Part shown: in pieces, positions 46,027-54,230 of the stretch
How positions within the stretch are numbered: the first letter of the stretch is position 1
Layout: the number at the start of each line of letters is the position of its first letter
Assembly: GCA_030706635.1 (NCBI GenBank)
Contig: JAUZOD010000005.1
Span: forward strand, 1 to 64,000
Direction: 5' to 3'
DNA from: Bacteroidota bacterium
GTDB lineage: Bacteria; Bacteroidota; Bacteroidia; Chitinophagales; Chitinophagaceae
Length of the DNA: 64,000 bases
Notes under the pieces: generated by a model
The model's database searches: none
Seen by the model: only the letters and a program-made list of their open reading frames with translations
What the model was told of the DNA's origin: nothing
Translations under genes and position numbers: made by a program

Positions 46027-47580
46027 TCAGAGCTTGATTTCTTCTTCCTGTTTATCAAAGAAATGGAACTCTGTCATGTGATAGTTGTTATTCGCCTTAA
46101 CCTGGACGGGTTGTTTATATTTCCAGCGCCATTTGGACTTCTTGCTAAAGAAAAACCCTCCCTTGGTTAAATAGGCGTGCATAATAGGATGGACTGTGAG
46201 GATCAGATCCTTATGCTGATGATTGAGCAAATAGCTGAGATTCTTCTCAATTTCGTCTTCGAGGATGAGAGCGGATGAAATTTTGCCGGTTCCGTTGCAG
46301 GTTGGGCATATTTCCTGAGTATTAATGGTAATCTGGGGTTTCATCCGCTGGCGGGTGATTTGCATCAGCCCGAATTTGGAAATAGGTAAAACAGCGTGTT
46401 TAGCCCGGTCCGTACGCATAAATGACTCCATAGCTTCAACCAGCTTCCGCTTATTGTCGGGGAATTTCATGTCAATGAAATCCGCTACAATGATGCCCCC
46501 CAGATCGCGAAGGCGGAGCTGGCGGGCAATTTCTTCTGCGGCCTCCAGATTCGTCTCCAGGGCATTTTGCTCCTGATTATTGCTTACGCTCTTATATCCG
46601 CTGTTCACATCGATCACATGCAGCGCTTCCGTATGTTCCACGATCAGGTAAGCTCCACTGGGCAGGTTGACGGTTTTTCCAAATGCGGCCTTGACCTGTT
46701 TGGTAATCCCGAAATGGTCAAATATCGGAGCTCCATTATTATAAAGAGAGACAATATCAATTTTATCGGCTGCGATCCGCTGAATGTATGTGCGGGTATC
46801 ATTATACAGATTGCGGTCGTTGACCACGATCTTGTTAAAATCTTCATTAAGCAGATCCCGGAGCATGCTGGTGGTCTTAGTCTGTTCGCTGAGAATTTTA
46901 GCGGGCGCCACAGCAGCTTTCAGATTATGCTGGATAGTTTTCCATGTGGTAACGAGATCAGTCAGATCTTCATGAAGCTCTGCGGTATTCTTTCCTTCAG
47001 CTGCTGTACGCACGATCACACCGAAATTTTTCGGTTTTATGGCTTCGACTATCTTTTGGAGCCTTTTCCTTTCGTCAGAGGAGTGTATTTTCCTGGAAAC
47101 AGCCACAATATCATTGAATGGGGTAATGACTACAAATCGGCCCGGCAGCGAGATTTCACAACTCAGGCGGGGACCCTTTGCTGCGATGGGTTCTTTGAGT
47201 ATCTGGACAAGGATATTGGGTTTGCCACTCAGCACCTCATTGATCTTCCCAGTTTTTACAATTTCAGGTTCCACGGCAAAATTGCCGAAATCAAATCCGT
47301 TTTCATTCGTGTCCTGAATACTTTGCTGGGTGAATTTAAGCAGGGAACGCGCATAAGGGCTGAGGTCCGTGTAATGAAGAAAAGCATCCTTTTCAAAACC
47401 GACATCAACAAATGCAGCGTTCAGACCGGGAATGAGTTTTTTTACCTTACCAAGGTACAAATCACCCACTGCAAAACTGGCGTCAGTTTTTTCATGGTGC
47501 AATTCTACCAGCTTTTTATCTTCCAGCAGGGCAATTTCTACTCCCTGGGGGGCTGCATTTATAATCAGTTCCTTGTTCAA
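46027..47580 (-). CDS. rng: Ribonuclease E/G family protein
   Basis: This 517-residue endoribonuclease of the RNase G type processes rRNA and degrades mRNA. An S1-like RNA-binding domain (res about 35-120) opens with GDLYLGKVKKLIPGLNAAFVD-type sequence. The catalytic region has metal-binding Asp in VIDVNSGYKS and ADFIDM, and the zinc-link CPTCNGTG. There is no long C-terminal scaffold, so it is RNase G-like and not E. coli RNase E. The start is TTG at 47580, giving the conserved MNKELIINA. It is preceded by a small ribosomal-type peptide gene on the same strand. Confidence 0.93.
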   Translation of the reverse strand: MNKELIINAAPQGVEIALLEDKKLVELHHEKTDASFAVGDLYLGKVKKLIPGLNAAFVDVGFEKDAFLHYTDLSPYARSLLKFTQQSIQDTNENGFDFGNFAVEPEIVKTGKINEVLSGKPNILVQILKEPIAAKGPRLSCEISLPGRFVVITPFNDIVAVSRKIHSSDERKRLQKIVEAIKPKNFGVIVRTAAEGKNTAELHEDLTDLVTTWKTIQHNLKAAVAPAKILSEQTKTTSMLRDLLNEDFNKIVVNDRNLYNDTRTYIQRIAADKIDIVSLYNNGAPIFDHFGITKQVKAAFGKTVNLPSGAYLIVEHTEALHVIDVNSGYKSVSNNQEQNALETNLEAAEEIARQLRLRDLGGIIVADFIDMKFPDNKRKLVEAMESFMRTDRAKHAVLPISKFGLMQITRQRMKPQITINTQEICPTCNGTGKISSALILEDEIEKNLSYLLNHQHKDLILTVHPIMHAYLTKGGFFFSKKSKWRWKYKQPVQVKANNNYHMTEFHFFDKQEEEIKL

Positions 47581-47757
47581 TGTTGATATAACATTTACTG
47601 CTTAGCCTGTAATACATAACTAAAAAGGAATCCAAATGCTGAAGAGGATTTAGTTAAGTGCCTATACGAATGCATGCGTGCATGTTGTGTAGCCTAAGTA
47701 AATAAATTTGATTCAGCGGGAAATAGAGACCGGTAGGGCTTCCGGCCCGGAGTGCGT

Positions 47758-47853
47758 TTATTTATTCTTTTTCTTATGACGGTTCTTACGCAATCTTTTC
47801 TTTCTTTTATGGGTTGCAATTTTATGTCGCTTCCTTTTTTTACCACAAGGCAT
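47758..47853 (-). CDS. 31-residue basic peptide of the AURKAIP1/COX24 (mS38/bS22-like) group
   Basis: The reading frame ATG (47853) to TAA (47758) encodes MPCGKKRKRHKIATHKRKK followed by RLRKNRHKKKNK. About two thirds of residues are Lys, Arg or His. The KRKRHKIATHKRKKR core matches the short domain shared by mitochondrial AURKAIP1/COX24 (ribosomal protein mS38) and the small-subunit peptide bS22 of some bacteria. It should bind 16S rRNA near the decoding region. It lies between the TPR gene and rng on the same strand, in a spot where such tiny genes are often missed. Confidence 0.85.
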   Translation of the reverse strand: MPCGKKRKRHKIATHKRKKRLRKNRHKKKNK

Positions 47854-47905
47854 CGATAAATGCTTTTTTAGTTAACTAATATTTTGTCTCTGCTCCTTTG
47901 AGCGT

Positions 47906-48760
47906 TTATTTTAATGATTCCAGTCGTTCGTTGATGGCGTTGACCAGATCAGGGTTGTTCGTTTGCTTTTTTGCCGCGGCATACCATTTCTTAGCGGATG
48001 CCTTTTCGCCGGTCCTTTCATAAGCTTCACCCAAACTTAATACCGCTTCCAGATTTGCCGGGTCATGGCCGGCAACTTTCAATAACCGGGGAATGGCTTT
48101 ATCATACTGTCCGGATTCTATCCCCCCAAGACCCAACATCAGTTGAGCATACATGTTCATCGAATCTCTCCTGGTTACTTCCAGGATCTTCTGAATACCT
48201 TTCATCACATCAGCCGGTTGCTGACCCGTGCTCCCAAAAATATATGTTGCCCCGAGTCCGACTATCGTGGAATCGTTTGAGGGGTTCAGCTTTTCCGCCC
48301 TTTCAAAAAGATCCCGGCTTTGATTTGCCATCCAGCTTCTCAGTTCCGGATTTTCCTGTCCCCGCAGGTTGCTCAAAAATAATTGGGCTGCAAAAGTGAG
48401 ACTTTTTTCAGAATTTTCCAATTTTGCTGCTTCTTCCATATAATAAACGGACGGCAGAAATGCATTTTGGACCGAATCCTTCCAGAAACCCGCCAGTTGA
48501 TGATAAGCAATGATCTGTTGATTTTTCACATCGCCTCTTACTACAGCATTTTCCAGTCTGCTCACATATTCCAACTGAGTAGGACTGAGTTTGGATTTAC
48601 TAACTTCCAGAATAGCCTTGATATCAAGGGTTTTAGCGGGTTCCTGCGGGCTGCCGGCTGCTTCTGATTTTTTAATGGGTGAAACGGTATTACCAAAAAA
48701 ATAAAATACAACCAGGATAAGAATTCCTCCTCCGGCTACCACGAATTGCTGTTTTTTCAC
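47906..48760 (-). CDS. Membrane-anchored TPR protein
   Basis: The 284-residue protein starts with GTG at 48760. An N-terminal helix (res about 5-26, GGGILILVVFYFFG) anchors it, and the rest is alpha-helical with TPR-like units (YMEEAAKLENSEKSLTFAAQLF, AIPRLLKVAGHDPANLEAVLSLGEAYERTGEK split over about 210-250). No enzymatic motif is visible. It probably faces the periplasm as a scaffold. It lies directly downstream of the HU gene (22-base gap) and upstream of the small ribosomal peptide gene. The order HU, TPR, peptide, rng suggests one transcription unit. Confidence 0.78.
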   Translation of the reverse strand: MKKQQFVVAGGGILILVVFYFFGNTVSPIKKSEAAGSPQEPAKTLDIKAILEVSKSKLSPTQLEYVSRLENAVVRGDVKNQQIIAYHQLAGFWKDSVQNAFLPSVYYMEEAAKLENSEKSLTFAAQLFLSNLRGQENPELRSWMANQSRDLFERAEKLNPSNDSTIVGLGATYIFGSTGQQPADVMKGIQKILEVTRRDSMNMYAQLMLGLGGIESGQYDKAIPRLLKVAGHDPANLEAVLSLGEAYERTGEKASAKKWYAAAKKQTNNPDLVNAINERLESLK

Positions 48761-48782
48761 TTTGGGATTTTATCCGGCGAAA

Positions 48783-49103
48783 TTACATCTCTTCATCAGG
48801 GTTTGGTTGATTTTCCTTAATGGATTGTAATTTTTTCACTTCCGCAACAAATTCTTTCGCCGGTTTAAAAGATGGAATGAAATGTTCCGGAATATGAACG
48901 GCAATATTTTTTTTGATATTCCGGCCAATTTTTGCCGCCCGCTTTTTGGTGATAAAACTTCCGAATCCGCGTATATAAATGTTCTCTCCCCTGGCGAGCG
49001 TGTCTTTAACTTCTTTAAACATGGTTTCCAGCGTAACCAGAACGTCTACCTTAGGTATACCTGTTTTATCCGAAATTTGATTAACGAGGTCTGCCTTTCT
49101 CAT
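48783..49103 (-). CDS. HU/IHF-family DNA-binding protein
   Basis: The 106-residue nucleoid protein has the HU fold: the N-terminal helices MRKADLVNQISDKTGIPKVDV, a beta-arm region GENIYIRGFGSFITKKRAAKIGRNIKK, and the PSFKPAKEF element near the end. A C-terminal acidic tail (DEEM) extends it past the usual 90 residues. It bends and compacts DNA. A clear promoter (49133-49162) lies 30 bases before the ATG, so this is the head of the minus-strand unit with the TPR gene, the peptide gene and rng. Confidence 0.9.
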   Translation of the reverse strand: MRKADLVNQISDKTGIPKVDVLVTLETMFKEVKDTLARGENIYIRGFGSFITKKRAAKIGRNIKKNIAVHIPEHFIPSFKPAKEFVAEVKKLQSIKENQPNPDEEM

Positions 49104-49132
49104 GGCTCAATTGTTTTATAAGTTTCTGATTT

Positions 49133-49162
49133 TAAATATATAACAAAAAAATTAATCCGCAA
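49133..49162 (-). promoter_or_regulatory. Promoter of the HU gene
   Basis: TTG (rc of 49160-49162), a 19-base spacer and TATATTTA (rc of 49133-49140, one mismatch to TAnnTTTG) fit the Bacteroidota promoter. Transcription would start near 49126, 23 bases before the ATG. Confidence 0.6.
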
Positions 49163-49279
49163 TCTATTTCTGATGAACAACTTTTTTCTTAAAACATTCG
49201 GGCTAAAGTCCTGCTTTTCAATAAATTATAAGTATATGATTAACAGCGTGTTAAATAATCTAAATATTTTCGACCCGGC

Positions 49280-50350
49280 ATGATTTCCCTCAATTTTAGT
49301 AAAAGATTACGGCAGTGGAATTCCGCTGAAAATGTCCGGACCATGCCCTGGAAAGGGGAAAAAGATCCTTACCGTATCTGGCTGAGCGAAATCATTCTTC
49401 AGCAAACCCGAGTAGAACAGGGATGGGCATATTACGAGAAATTCATTTCTGCCTATCCTACAGTGCAGTCGCTTGCCAAAGCCAAGGAAAAAGAAATCTT
49501 CAAGTTATGGGAAGGCCTGGGTTACTATAATCGTTGCAGAAACCTCATCGCCACCGCAAAGAAAATCACCCGGGAGTATGATGGCAGATTCCCTGCTTCT
49601 TATAATGATGTTCTTGAGCTTCCGGGCGTCGGAACCTACACGGCCTCAGCTATAGTTTCATTTGCTTTTGGTCTTCCCTATGCCGTCGTTGACGGAAATG
49701 TTCAGCGTGTACTGGCAAGATATTTCGGCATCAGTGCAGATTTTTATTCAGCAGCAGGAAAAAAGCTTTACCAGTCGCTCGCACAATCTTTATTGGATAA
49801 AAAGGACCCGGGGACCTTTAATCAGGCTATAATGGATTTCGGGGCCGTGATATGCAAACCTCGAAATCCCCTGTGTTTTACCTGTATTCAGGCAAAAAAT
49901 TGTCAGGCCTTCAGGCAGCAATGGGTGGATTTGCTTCCTATAAAGGCAAAACCGGCTGTTAGAAAAATCCGATGGTTCTATTATTTCATTGCCAACACCA
50001 AAGATGGGAAATACTGGATCAGGAGACGCAAAGAAAAAGACATCTGGGAAAATCTGTTTGAATTTATTTTATGGGAAACTGGGAAATTAATGCCTCAGCG
50101 GCAAATTGAAGAGTCTATGTTCGTTCGGGAGCATTTCGGTAAATCAGGTTTTCACATTCTTCATTTCTCAGATGTATTGAAACAAACACTTACTCACCAA
50201 ACGATTTACGGCCGGTTCATACATATAAGCCTTAATAAACAGCGAAAGCAGCTGAAAAATTATCAGCTGGTCCCAGCCGGTGAACTGAGCCGCTATCCTT
50301 TTCCGGTGCTGATCACCAATTATCTGAAAAAATTTAACCAGGAGCCCTGA
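49280..50350 (+). CDS. mutY: A/G-specific adenine glycosylase MutY
   Basis: The 356-residue base excision enzyme removes adenine mispaired with 8-oxoguanine. The catalytic Glu is E37 in LSEIILQQT, the HhH is LPGVGTYTASA (res 114-124), and the catalytic Asp is D138 in VVDGNVQRV. The 4Fe-4S ligands are C192, C199, C202 and C208, the same numbering as the E. coli protein. A C-terminal NUDIX-like domain reads the 8-oxoguanine strand (IRWFYYFIANT region). It begins the plus-strand run mutY-ssb-gldE-gldD. The gap before it holds a GGGCTAAAGTCC string at 49200-49211. Confidence 0.96.
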   Translation: MISLNFSKRLRQWNSAENVRTMPWKGEKDPYRIWLSEIILQQTRVEQGWAYYEKFISAYPTVQSLAKAKEKEIFKLWEGLGYYNRCRNLIATAKKITREYDGRFPASYNDVLELPGVGTYTASAIVSFAFGLPYAVVDGNVQRVLARYFGISADFYSAAGKKLYQSLAQSLLDKKDPGTFNQAIMDFGAVICKPRNPLCFTCIQAKNCQAFRQQWVDLLPIKAKPAVRKIRWFYYFIANTKDGKYWIRRRKEKDIWENLFEFILWETGKLMPQRQIEESMFVREHFGKSGFHILHFSDVLKQTLTHQTIYGRFIHISLNKQRKQLKNYQLVPAGELSRYPFPVLITNYLKKFNQEP

Positions 50351-50402
50351 ACTCTGGTAAACCTTTTGATGGTGATTTTCCGGAAATTTAAATAAACGGG
50401 TT

Positions 50403-50837
50403 ATGAGAGGAGTAAACAGGGTAATGCTCATTGGAAATCTGGGCAAGGATCCGGATGTTCAATATCTGGAGGGAAATATTGGCGTGGCCAAGTTTTCACT
50501 GGCTACTACAGAAACTTTTAAAGACAGGGCTGGTAAACTGATATCACAAACAGAATGGCATACGGTAGTTCTTTGGAGAGGGCTGGCGGAACTGGCCAGT
50601 AAATACCTGCACAAAGGAAGCCTGGTCTATATTGAGGGCAGGCTTCGGACGAGAAGCTGGGAGGATAAGGAGGGGAATAAAAAATTCGCTACTGAAGTAG
50701 TTGGAGATAATCTGATTATGCTCGATAAAAGGGCGGACGTCAGCCATGCTCCGCTTCCGCCACACGAGGGGTTGGAAGGGTTGAACGGTCCGGATACGTC
50801 CCTCCTCGGAGAACCTTCACCCGATTTACCTTTTTGA
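50403..50837 (+). CDS. ssb: Single-stranded DNA-binding protein
   Basis: The 144-residue protein has the OB fold of SSB: MRGVNRVMLIGNLGKDPDV at the start, KFSLATTE, SQTEWHTVVLWRGLAELASKYLHKG and LVYIEGRLRTRSW. It ends with the acidic tip SPDLPF, the tail that docks partner proteins in replication and repair. The linker is short (about 25 residues). It follows mutY by 52 bases. Confidence 0.96.
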   Translation: MRGVNRVMLIGNLGKDPDVQYLEGNIGVAKFSLATTETFKDRAGKLISQTEWHTVVLWRGLAELASKYLHKGSLVYIEGRLRTRSWEDKEGNKKFATEVVGDNLIMLDKRADVSHAPLPPHEGLEGLNGPDTSLLGEPSPDLPF

Positions 50838-50942
50838 AAGACAATAGCCGCAGATTTTGTATAAATTTACAATCCCGATGAACGCAGGCCGCACTTGCTG
50901 GTACCGTGGAAGGATAGGAATTTTTAATGAAACCGGATTATT

Positions 50943-52259
50943 TTGGATCACCCTTTTAACATTTTAGCAGCAAGTGGACTACCTGATTTTCTCCTGATCA
51001 TCAATGTTCAGGCCACCACGGTCCTGGTTATTCTCATTCTTTTTTTTCTGGTCATGTCCTTTATTGTTTCGGGCTCCCGGATCGCTTTTTTTTCCTTAAG
51101 TGACAAGGAAATCAATATCCTGAAGACAAAGCAAGACAGTTCCTGGAGAAGGATCGTAAATCTGCTGGAAGAGCCGAAGGCACTCCTGGCCTCCCTCCTG
51201 ATCGCCAACATACTGCTCAACATCGGTATAATCATTCTTTCCAATTTTCTGATCGACCAGGTAATTCCATTTAAACAGGACTACTGGTTTTTTGAGTTCC
51301 TGATCAAGGTATTTATGGTGAGCTTTGTGCTCATCCTTTTTGGAGAAGTTATGCCTAAAGTATGGGCTAGCCAGAACACGTTGCAATTCGCTTTTTATAC
51401 TTCGGGTGTAACCGAAGTCATTCATCTTCTTTTTAAACGCCTGGGGATATTGTTGGCCAATCAATCGGAAAAACTGGAACGAATATTCGGCAGTCAACGC
51501 TCTGCTGCAAACAGTCTCGAAGAGCTGGATCATGCGATTGATAACGATACTACCGAGGAGGAAAAAAACATTCTGAAGGGCATCATCAAATTCGGGCAGA
51601 TCACGGTAAAACAGATTATGAAAACCAGGCTGGATGTGAGTGGTGTTGAAGGCAGTCTCAACTTCGGTCAGTTAAAACGGAAAGTGGAAGAGCTGCATTA
51701 CTCCCGGCTGCCGGTGTACAAGAAAAGTCTCGATGAGATTTCCGGAATGATACATACCAAGGATCTTATTCCTTTTTTGAATGAGCCGGATGTGTTCGAC
51801 TGGCATGCACTCCTGAGGGCCCCCTATTTTGTTCACGAACATAAAATGATCAAGGACCTCATGCAGGAATTCCAGACAGACCGTATCCATTTTGCCGTTG
51901 TGGTGGATGAATTTGGAGGAACCAGCGGGATCGTTACCCTGGAGGATATTATGGAGGAAGTAATCGGGGACATCAAAGATGAATTTGACGAAGATGAAGG
52001 GTCCTCCTACAAACAGGAGGATGGAACTTTTGTTTTCGAAGGAAGAACCATGATGAATGACGTTTGCAAAGCCATGAATCTTCCGGTCAATACATTTGAT
52101 CAGGTAAAGGGAGATTCCGATTCGCTTGCCGGCCTGATTCTGGAGCTGGCAGGAGAAATTCCCAAACTAAATGATGTAATCACCTGCGGGGATTTTCAAT
52201 TTACCATACTGGAAGCAGACAGCAGCCGCATTAAAAAAGTCAAAGTGAGTATTAAATAA
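50943..52259 (+). CDS. gldE: Gliding-motility-associated protein GldE (CNNM/CorC-type)
   Basis: The 438-residue membrane protein has an N-terminal CNNM/DUF21 domain with four hydrophobic helices (res about 15-165). Two CBS domains follow (VEELHYSRLPVYKKSL and HFAVVVDEFGGTSGIVTLEDIMEEVIGDI), and a C-terminal CorC/HlyC domain ends in FTILEADSSRIKKVKVSI. It is the GldE type: gldD follows directly. In Flavobacterium, GldE is a paralogue-like accessory to gliding, and related CNNM proteins transport magnesium. The start is TTG at 50943; an ATG at 50927 is out of frame. Confidence 0.88.
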   Translation: MDHPFNILAASGLPDFLLIINVQATTVLVILILFFLVMSFIVSGSRIAFFSLSDKEINILKTKQDSSWRRIVNLLEEPKALLASLLIANILLNIGIIILSNFLIDQVIPFKQDYWFFEFLIKVFMVSFVLILFGEVMPKVWASQNTLQFAFYTSGVTEVIHLLFKRLGILLANQSEKLERIFGSQRSAANSLEELDHAIDNDTTEEEKNILKGIIKFGQITVKQIMKTRLDVSGVEGSLNFGQLKRKVEELHYSRLPVYKKSLDEISGMIHTKDLIPFLNEPDVFDWHALLRAPYFVHEHKMIKDLMQEFQTDRIHFAVVVDEFGGTSGIVTLEDIMEEVIGDIKDEFDEDEGSSYKQEDGTFVFEGRTMMNDVCKAMNLPVNTFDQVKGDSDSLAGLILELAGEIPKLNDVITCGDFQFTILEADSSRIKKVKVSIK

Positions 52260-52274
52260 CAAAATCACCTCCGT

Positions 52275-52877
52275 TTGTATAAAAAAGCCTTTCAGGGTTG
52301 TACATTTCTGCTATTGTTGCTGATGATGGCATGCAATAGTGTATATACCCCTAAGCCACGGGGATATTTCAGGATCTATTTTCCCAAACACGAGTATCAG
52401 CCTTTTAACCGCCCGGACTTCCCCTATTCATTTGAGTATCCGGTATATGGCGTGATCATACGGGATACTTCTTTTTTTGGGGACAAACCCGAAAATCCAT
52501 ATTGGATCAATGTTGATTTTCCCCGTTTCCATGCACGCATTTACATAAGCTACAAAAGAATAGAGGGGAACAATTTTGTAAAACTGAGGGAGGATGCCTA
52601 TAAGATGACCTATAAAAATACGTATAAGGCTACATCCATTGAAGACTCGCTTATCAGTACTCCGCTCGGCGTACACGGTGTTTTCTTTCATGTAGGCGGA
52701 AATGCGGCCACGGCGAGCCAGTTTTTTGTGAGTGATTCTGTTAAACATTTTCTACGCGGCGCACTGTATTTTGACACGACTCCTAATGAAGATTCCTTAA
52801 GCATTGTGAACCAGTTCCTTCAAAAAGATATGGACCATATTATTAATTCCCTGAAGTGGGAAAACGAAGGCAGGTGA
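52275..52877 (+). CDS. gldD: Gliding motility lipoprotein GldD
   Basis: The 200-residue lipoprotein has a signal peptide with lipobox ending at MMACNS (Cys near residue 21), then the family-specific YTPKPRGYFRIYFPKHEY (res about 24-41). PYSFEYPVYG and a C-terminal region with GGNAATASQFFV and HFLRGALYF follow. GldD is required for gliding in Flavobacterium johnsoniae, where it is linked to the type IX secretion and motility machinery. The start is TTG at 52275; no closer ATG keeps the signal peptide. It follows gldE by 15 bases. Whether the host glides needs the other gld genes, which are not in this window. Confidence 0.92.
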   Translation: MYKKAFQGCTFLLLLLMMACNSVYTPKPRGYFRIYFPKHEYQPFNRPDFPYSFEYPVYGVIIRDTSFFGDKPENPYWINVDFPRFHARIYISYKRIEGNNFVKLREDAYKMTYKNTYKATSIEDSLISTPLGVHGVFFHVGGNAATASQFFVSDSVKHFLRGALYFDTTPNEDSLSIVNQFLQKDMDHIINSLKWENEGR

Positions 52878-52931
52878 GCATTGTTCAACTGCCTTTTCTC
52901 CTAACTTTGCGCGGATCATCAATTTTTTTCA

Positions 52932-53519
52932 TTGATAGCGATAGGCAATAAATTAATCAGCGACCAGGTGGCTTCTGAGCAGTTTGTCTGCGATCTCAAC
53001 TACTGCAAAGGTGGCTGCTGCGAGGATGGCGACTCAGGTGCACCCCTGGAAAAAGAGGAGTTACAGACCTTACGGGACATCTACCAGTCCGTAAAACCAT
53101 ACCTTTCCCCCGAAGGAATAGAAGTACTTGAACGGGAAGGCCTCTTTGTATACGATCAGGAATTTGGCTGGGTTACGCCCACCGTTGGTGGGCGAATATG
53201 CGCTTACGGTTTCAGGGATCAGCAGGGCGTCATCAAGTGCGGGATAGAACAGGCATACCTGAACAATCAGATCTCCTGGAAGAAGCCCATCAGTTGCCAC
53301 CTGTTTCCCGTTAGGATAGCCAAAAGTAAACGCCAGAACCTGGAATATGTAAATTATGAACCCCGGGAAGACCTCTGTAAAGCAGCGTGCGCACTGGGAA
53401 AGAAGCTGAAAGTTCCAGTGTACGAATTTTTAAAGGAGGCACTGATCCGGAAGTATGGCTCGGAATTCTATTTAACCCTGGAAGCATCTGCCAAACACCT
53501 TAAAAAGGATAAAGTCTGA
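52932..53519 (+). CDS. DUF3109 family Cys-rich protein
   Basis: The 195-residue cytoplasmic protein belongs to DUF3109. Conserved cysteines lie in CDLNYCKGGCCED (res about 20-32), ICAYG, IKCGIE, SCHLFPVR and LCKAACALG, a pattern related to the YkgJ-type zinc or Fe-S cluster proteins. The reaction is not known. It starts with TTG at 52932, giving MIAIGNKLISDQV, which is the usual family start. It is placed 54 bases after gldD on the same strand. Confidence 0.85.
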   Translation: MIAIGNKLISDQVASEQFVCDLNYCKGGCCEDGDSGAPLEKEELQTLRDIYQSVKPYLSPEGIEVLEREGLFVYDQEFGWVTPTVGGRICAYGFRDQQGVIKCGIEQAYLNNQISWKKPISCHLFPVRIAKSKRQNLEYVNYEPREDLCKAACALGKKLKVPVYEFLKEALIRKYGSEFYLTLEASAKHLKKDKV

Positions 53520-53527
53520 TTCTGTAT

Positions 53528-54190
53528 ATGAGTATTTTTCGCACCGCCATTTTATCCAGCGTTTATTTTTTAATTGCTTTTTCTGCTGTGGCTCAGTCCA
53601 CTGAACCCTGGAAGGTCTATCGGGTTCAACCATCTTATCCATATTCCCTGAATTCCGGGAAACTATTTCATAGTAAAAAGAGGAGAGGGTTGGAGAACAA
53701 TTTAGCTGACTTCTATTTATACCGGAATGGGGTGCTGGTAAAACCCCCGAAAAATATACGGTATGATTTTTTCCCGGCAGGTTGTCTTTGCTTTAAATAC
53801 GACGACACCTTGTTGCTCAATAGCGGATTGGGGTCTGTGGTAGGGGTCGGTGTTGGAATAAAAATTTATGGTGATAAGTTTACCGGTTCGCTGCATGCAA
53901 ATACCCATAACCAACTCATTTATAAACAATCCAAAAAGGATACCGTGTACTTCGGAAGTATTCTTGAAGAACCCGAAACTCAGTCGCTAAGATTGTACCA
54001 GCCACCGAGTTTTACAGCTAACGAAGTGATCATTGGCGAGTACCGGGCTACCTATAAAAAGTTCTATAAGAAAAACAACCATGACGGTGATGACTTGTGT
54101 AAATACAATGTCAGAATAATATTCAAATGCCGGGTGACGGGAGGGATGGACAGCATAAAAAACCTTACGGGTAGCAATAACAGTAAATAG
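53528..54190 (+). CDS. Secreted protein of unknown function
   Basis: The 220-residue protein starts at ATG 53528, eight bases after the DUF3109 stop. A signal peptide (res 1-23) ends after VAQS. The rest is predicted to be beta-rich, with many Tyr and Lys and no recognised motif. KPPKNIRYDFFPAGCLCFKYDD is the most distinctive segment, split here at about 72-93. It lies between DUF3109 and lutB and may be co-transcribed with the former. Confidence 0.6.
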   Translation: MSIFRTAILSSVYFLIAFSAVAQSTEPWKVYRVQPSYPYSLNSGKLFHSKKRRGLENNLADFYLYRNGVLVKPPKNIRYDFFPAGCLCFKYDDTLLLNSGLGSVVGVGVGIKIYGDKFTGSLHANTHNQLIYKQSKKDTVYFGSILEEPETQSLRLYQPPSFTANEVIIGEYRATYKKFYKKNNHDGDDLCKYNVRIIFKCRVTGGMDSIKNLTGSNNSK

Positions 54191-54230
54191 CTGTATACCT
54201 TCCCTCACGCATATTTATTACCTTCATTAC

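Noticed and set aside
46567-47586. A 339-codon open frame on the plus strand
   Set aside because: It lies wholly antisense to rng, whose S1 domain, Asp ligands and zinc-link are unmistakable, and its translation has no recognisable features.
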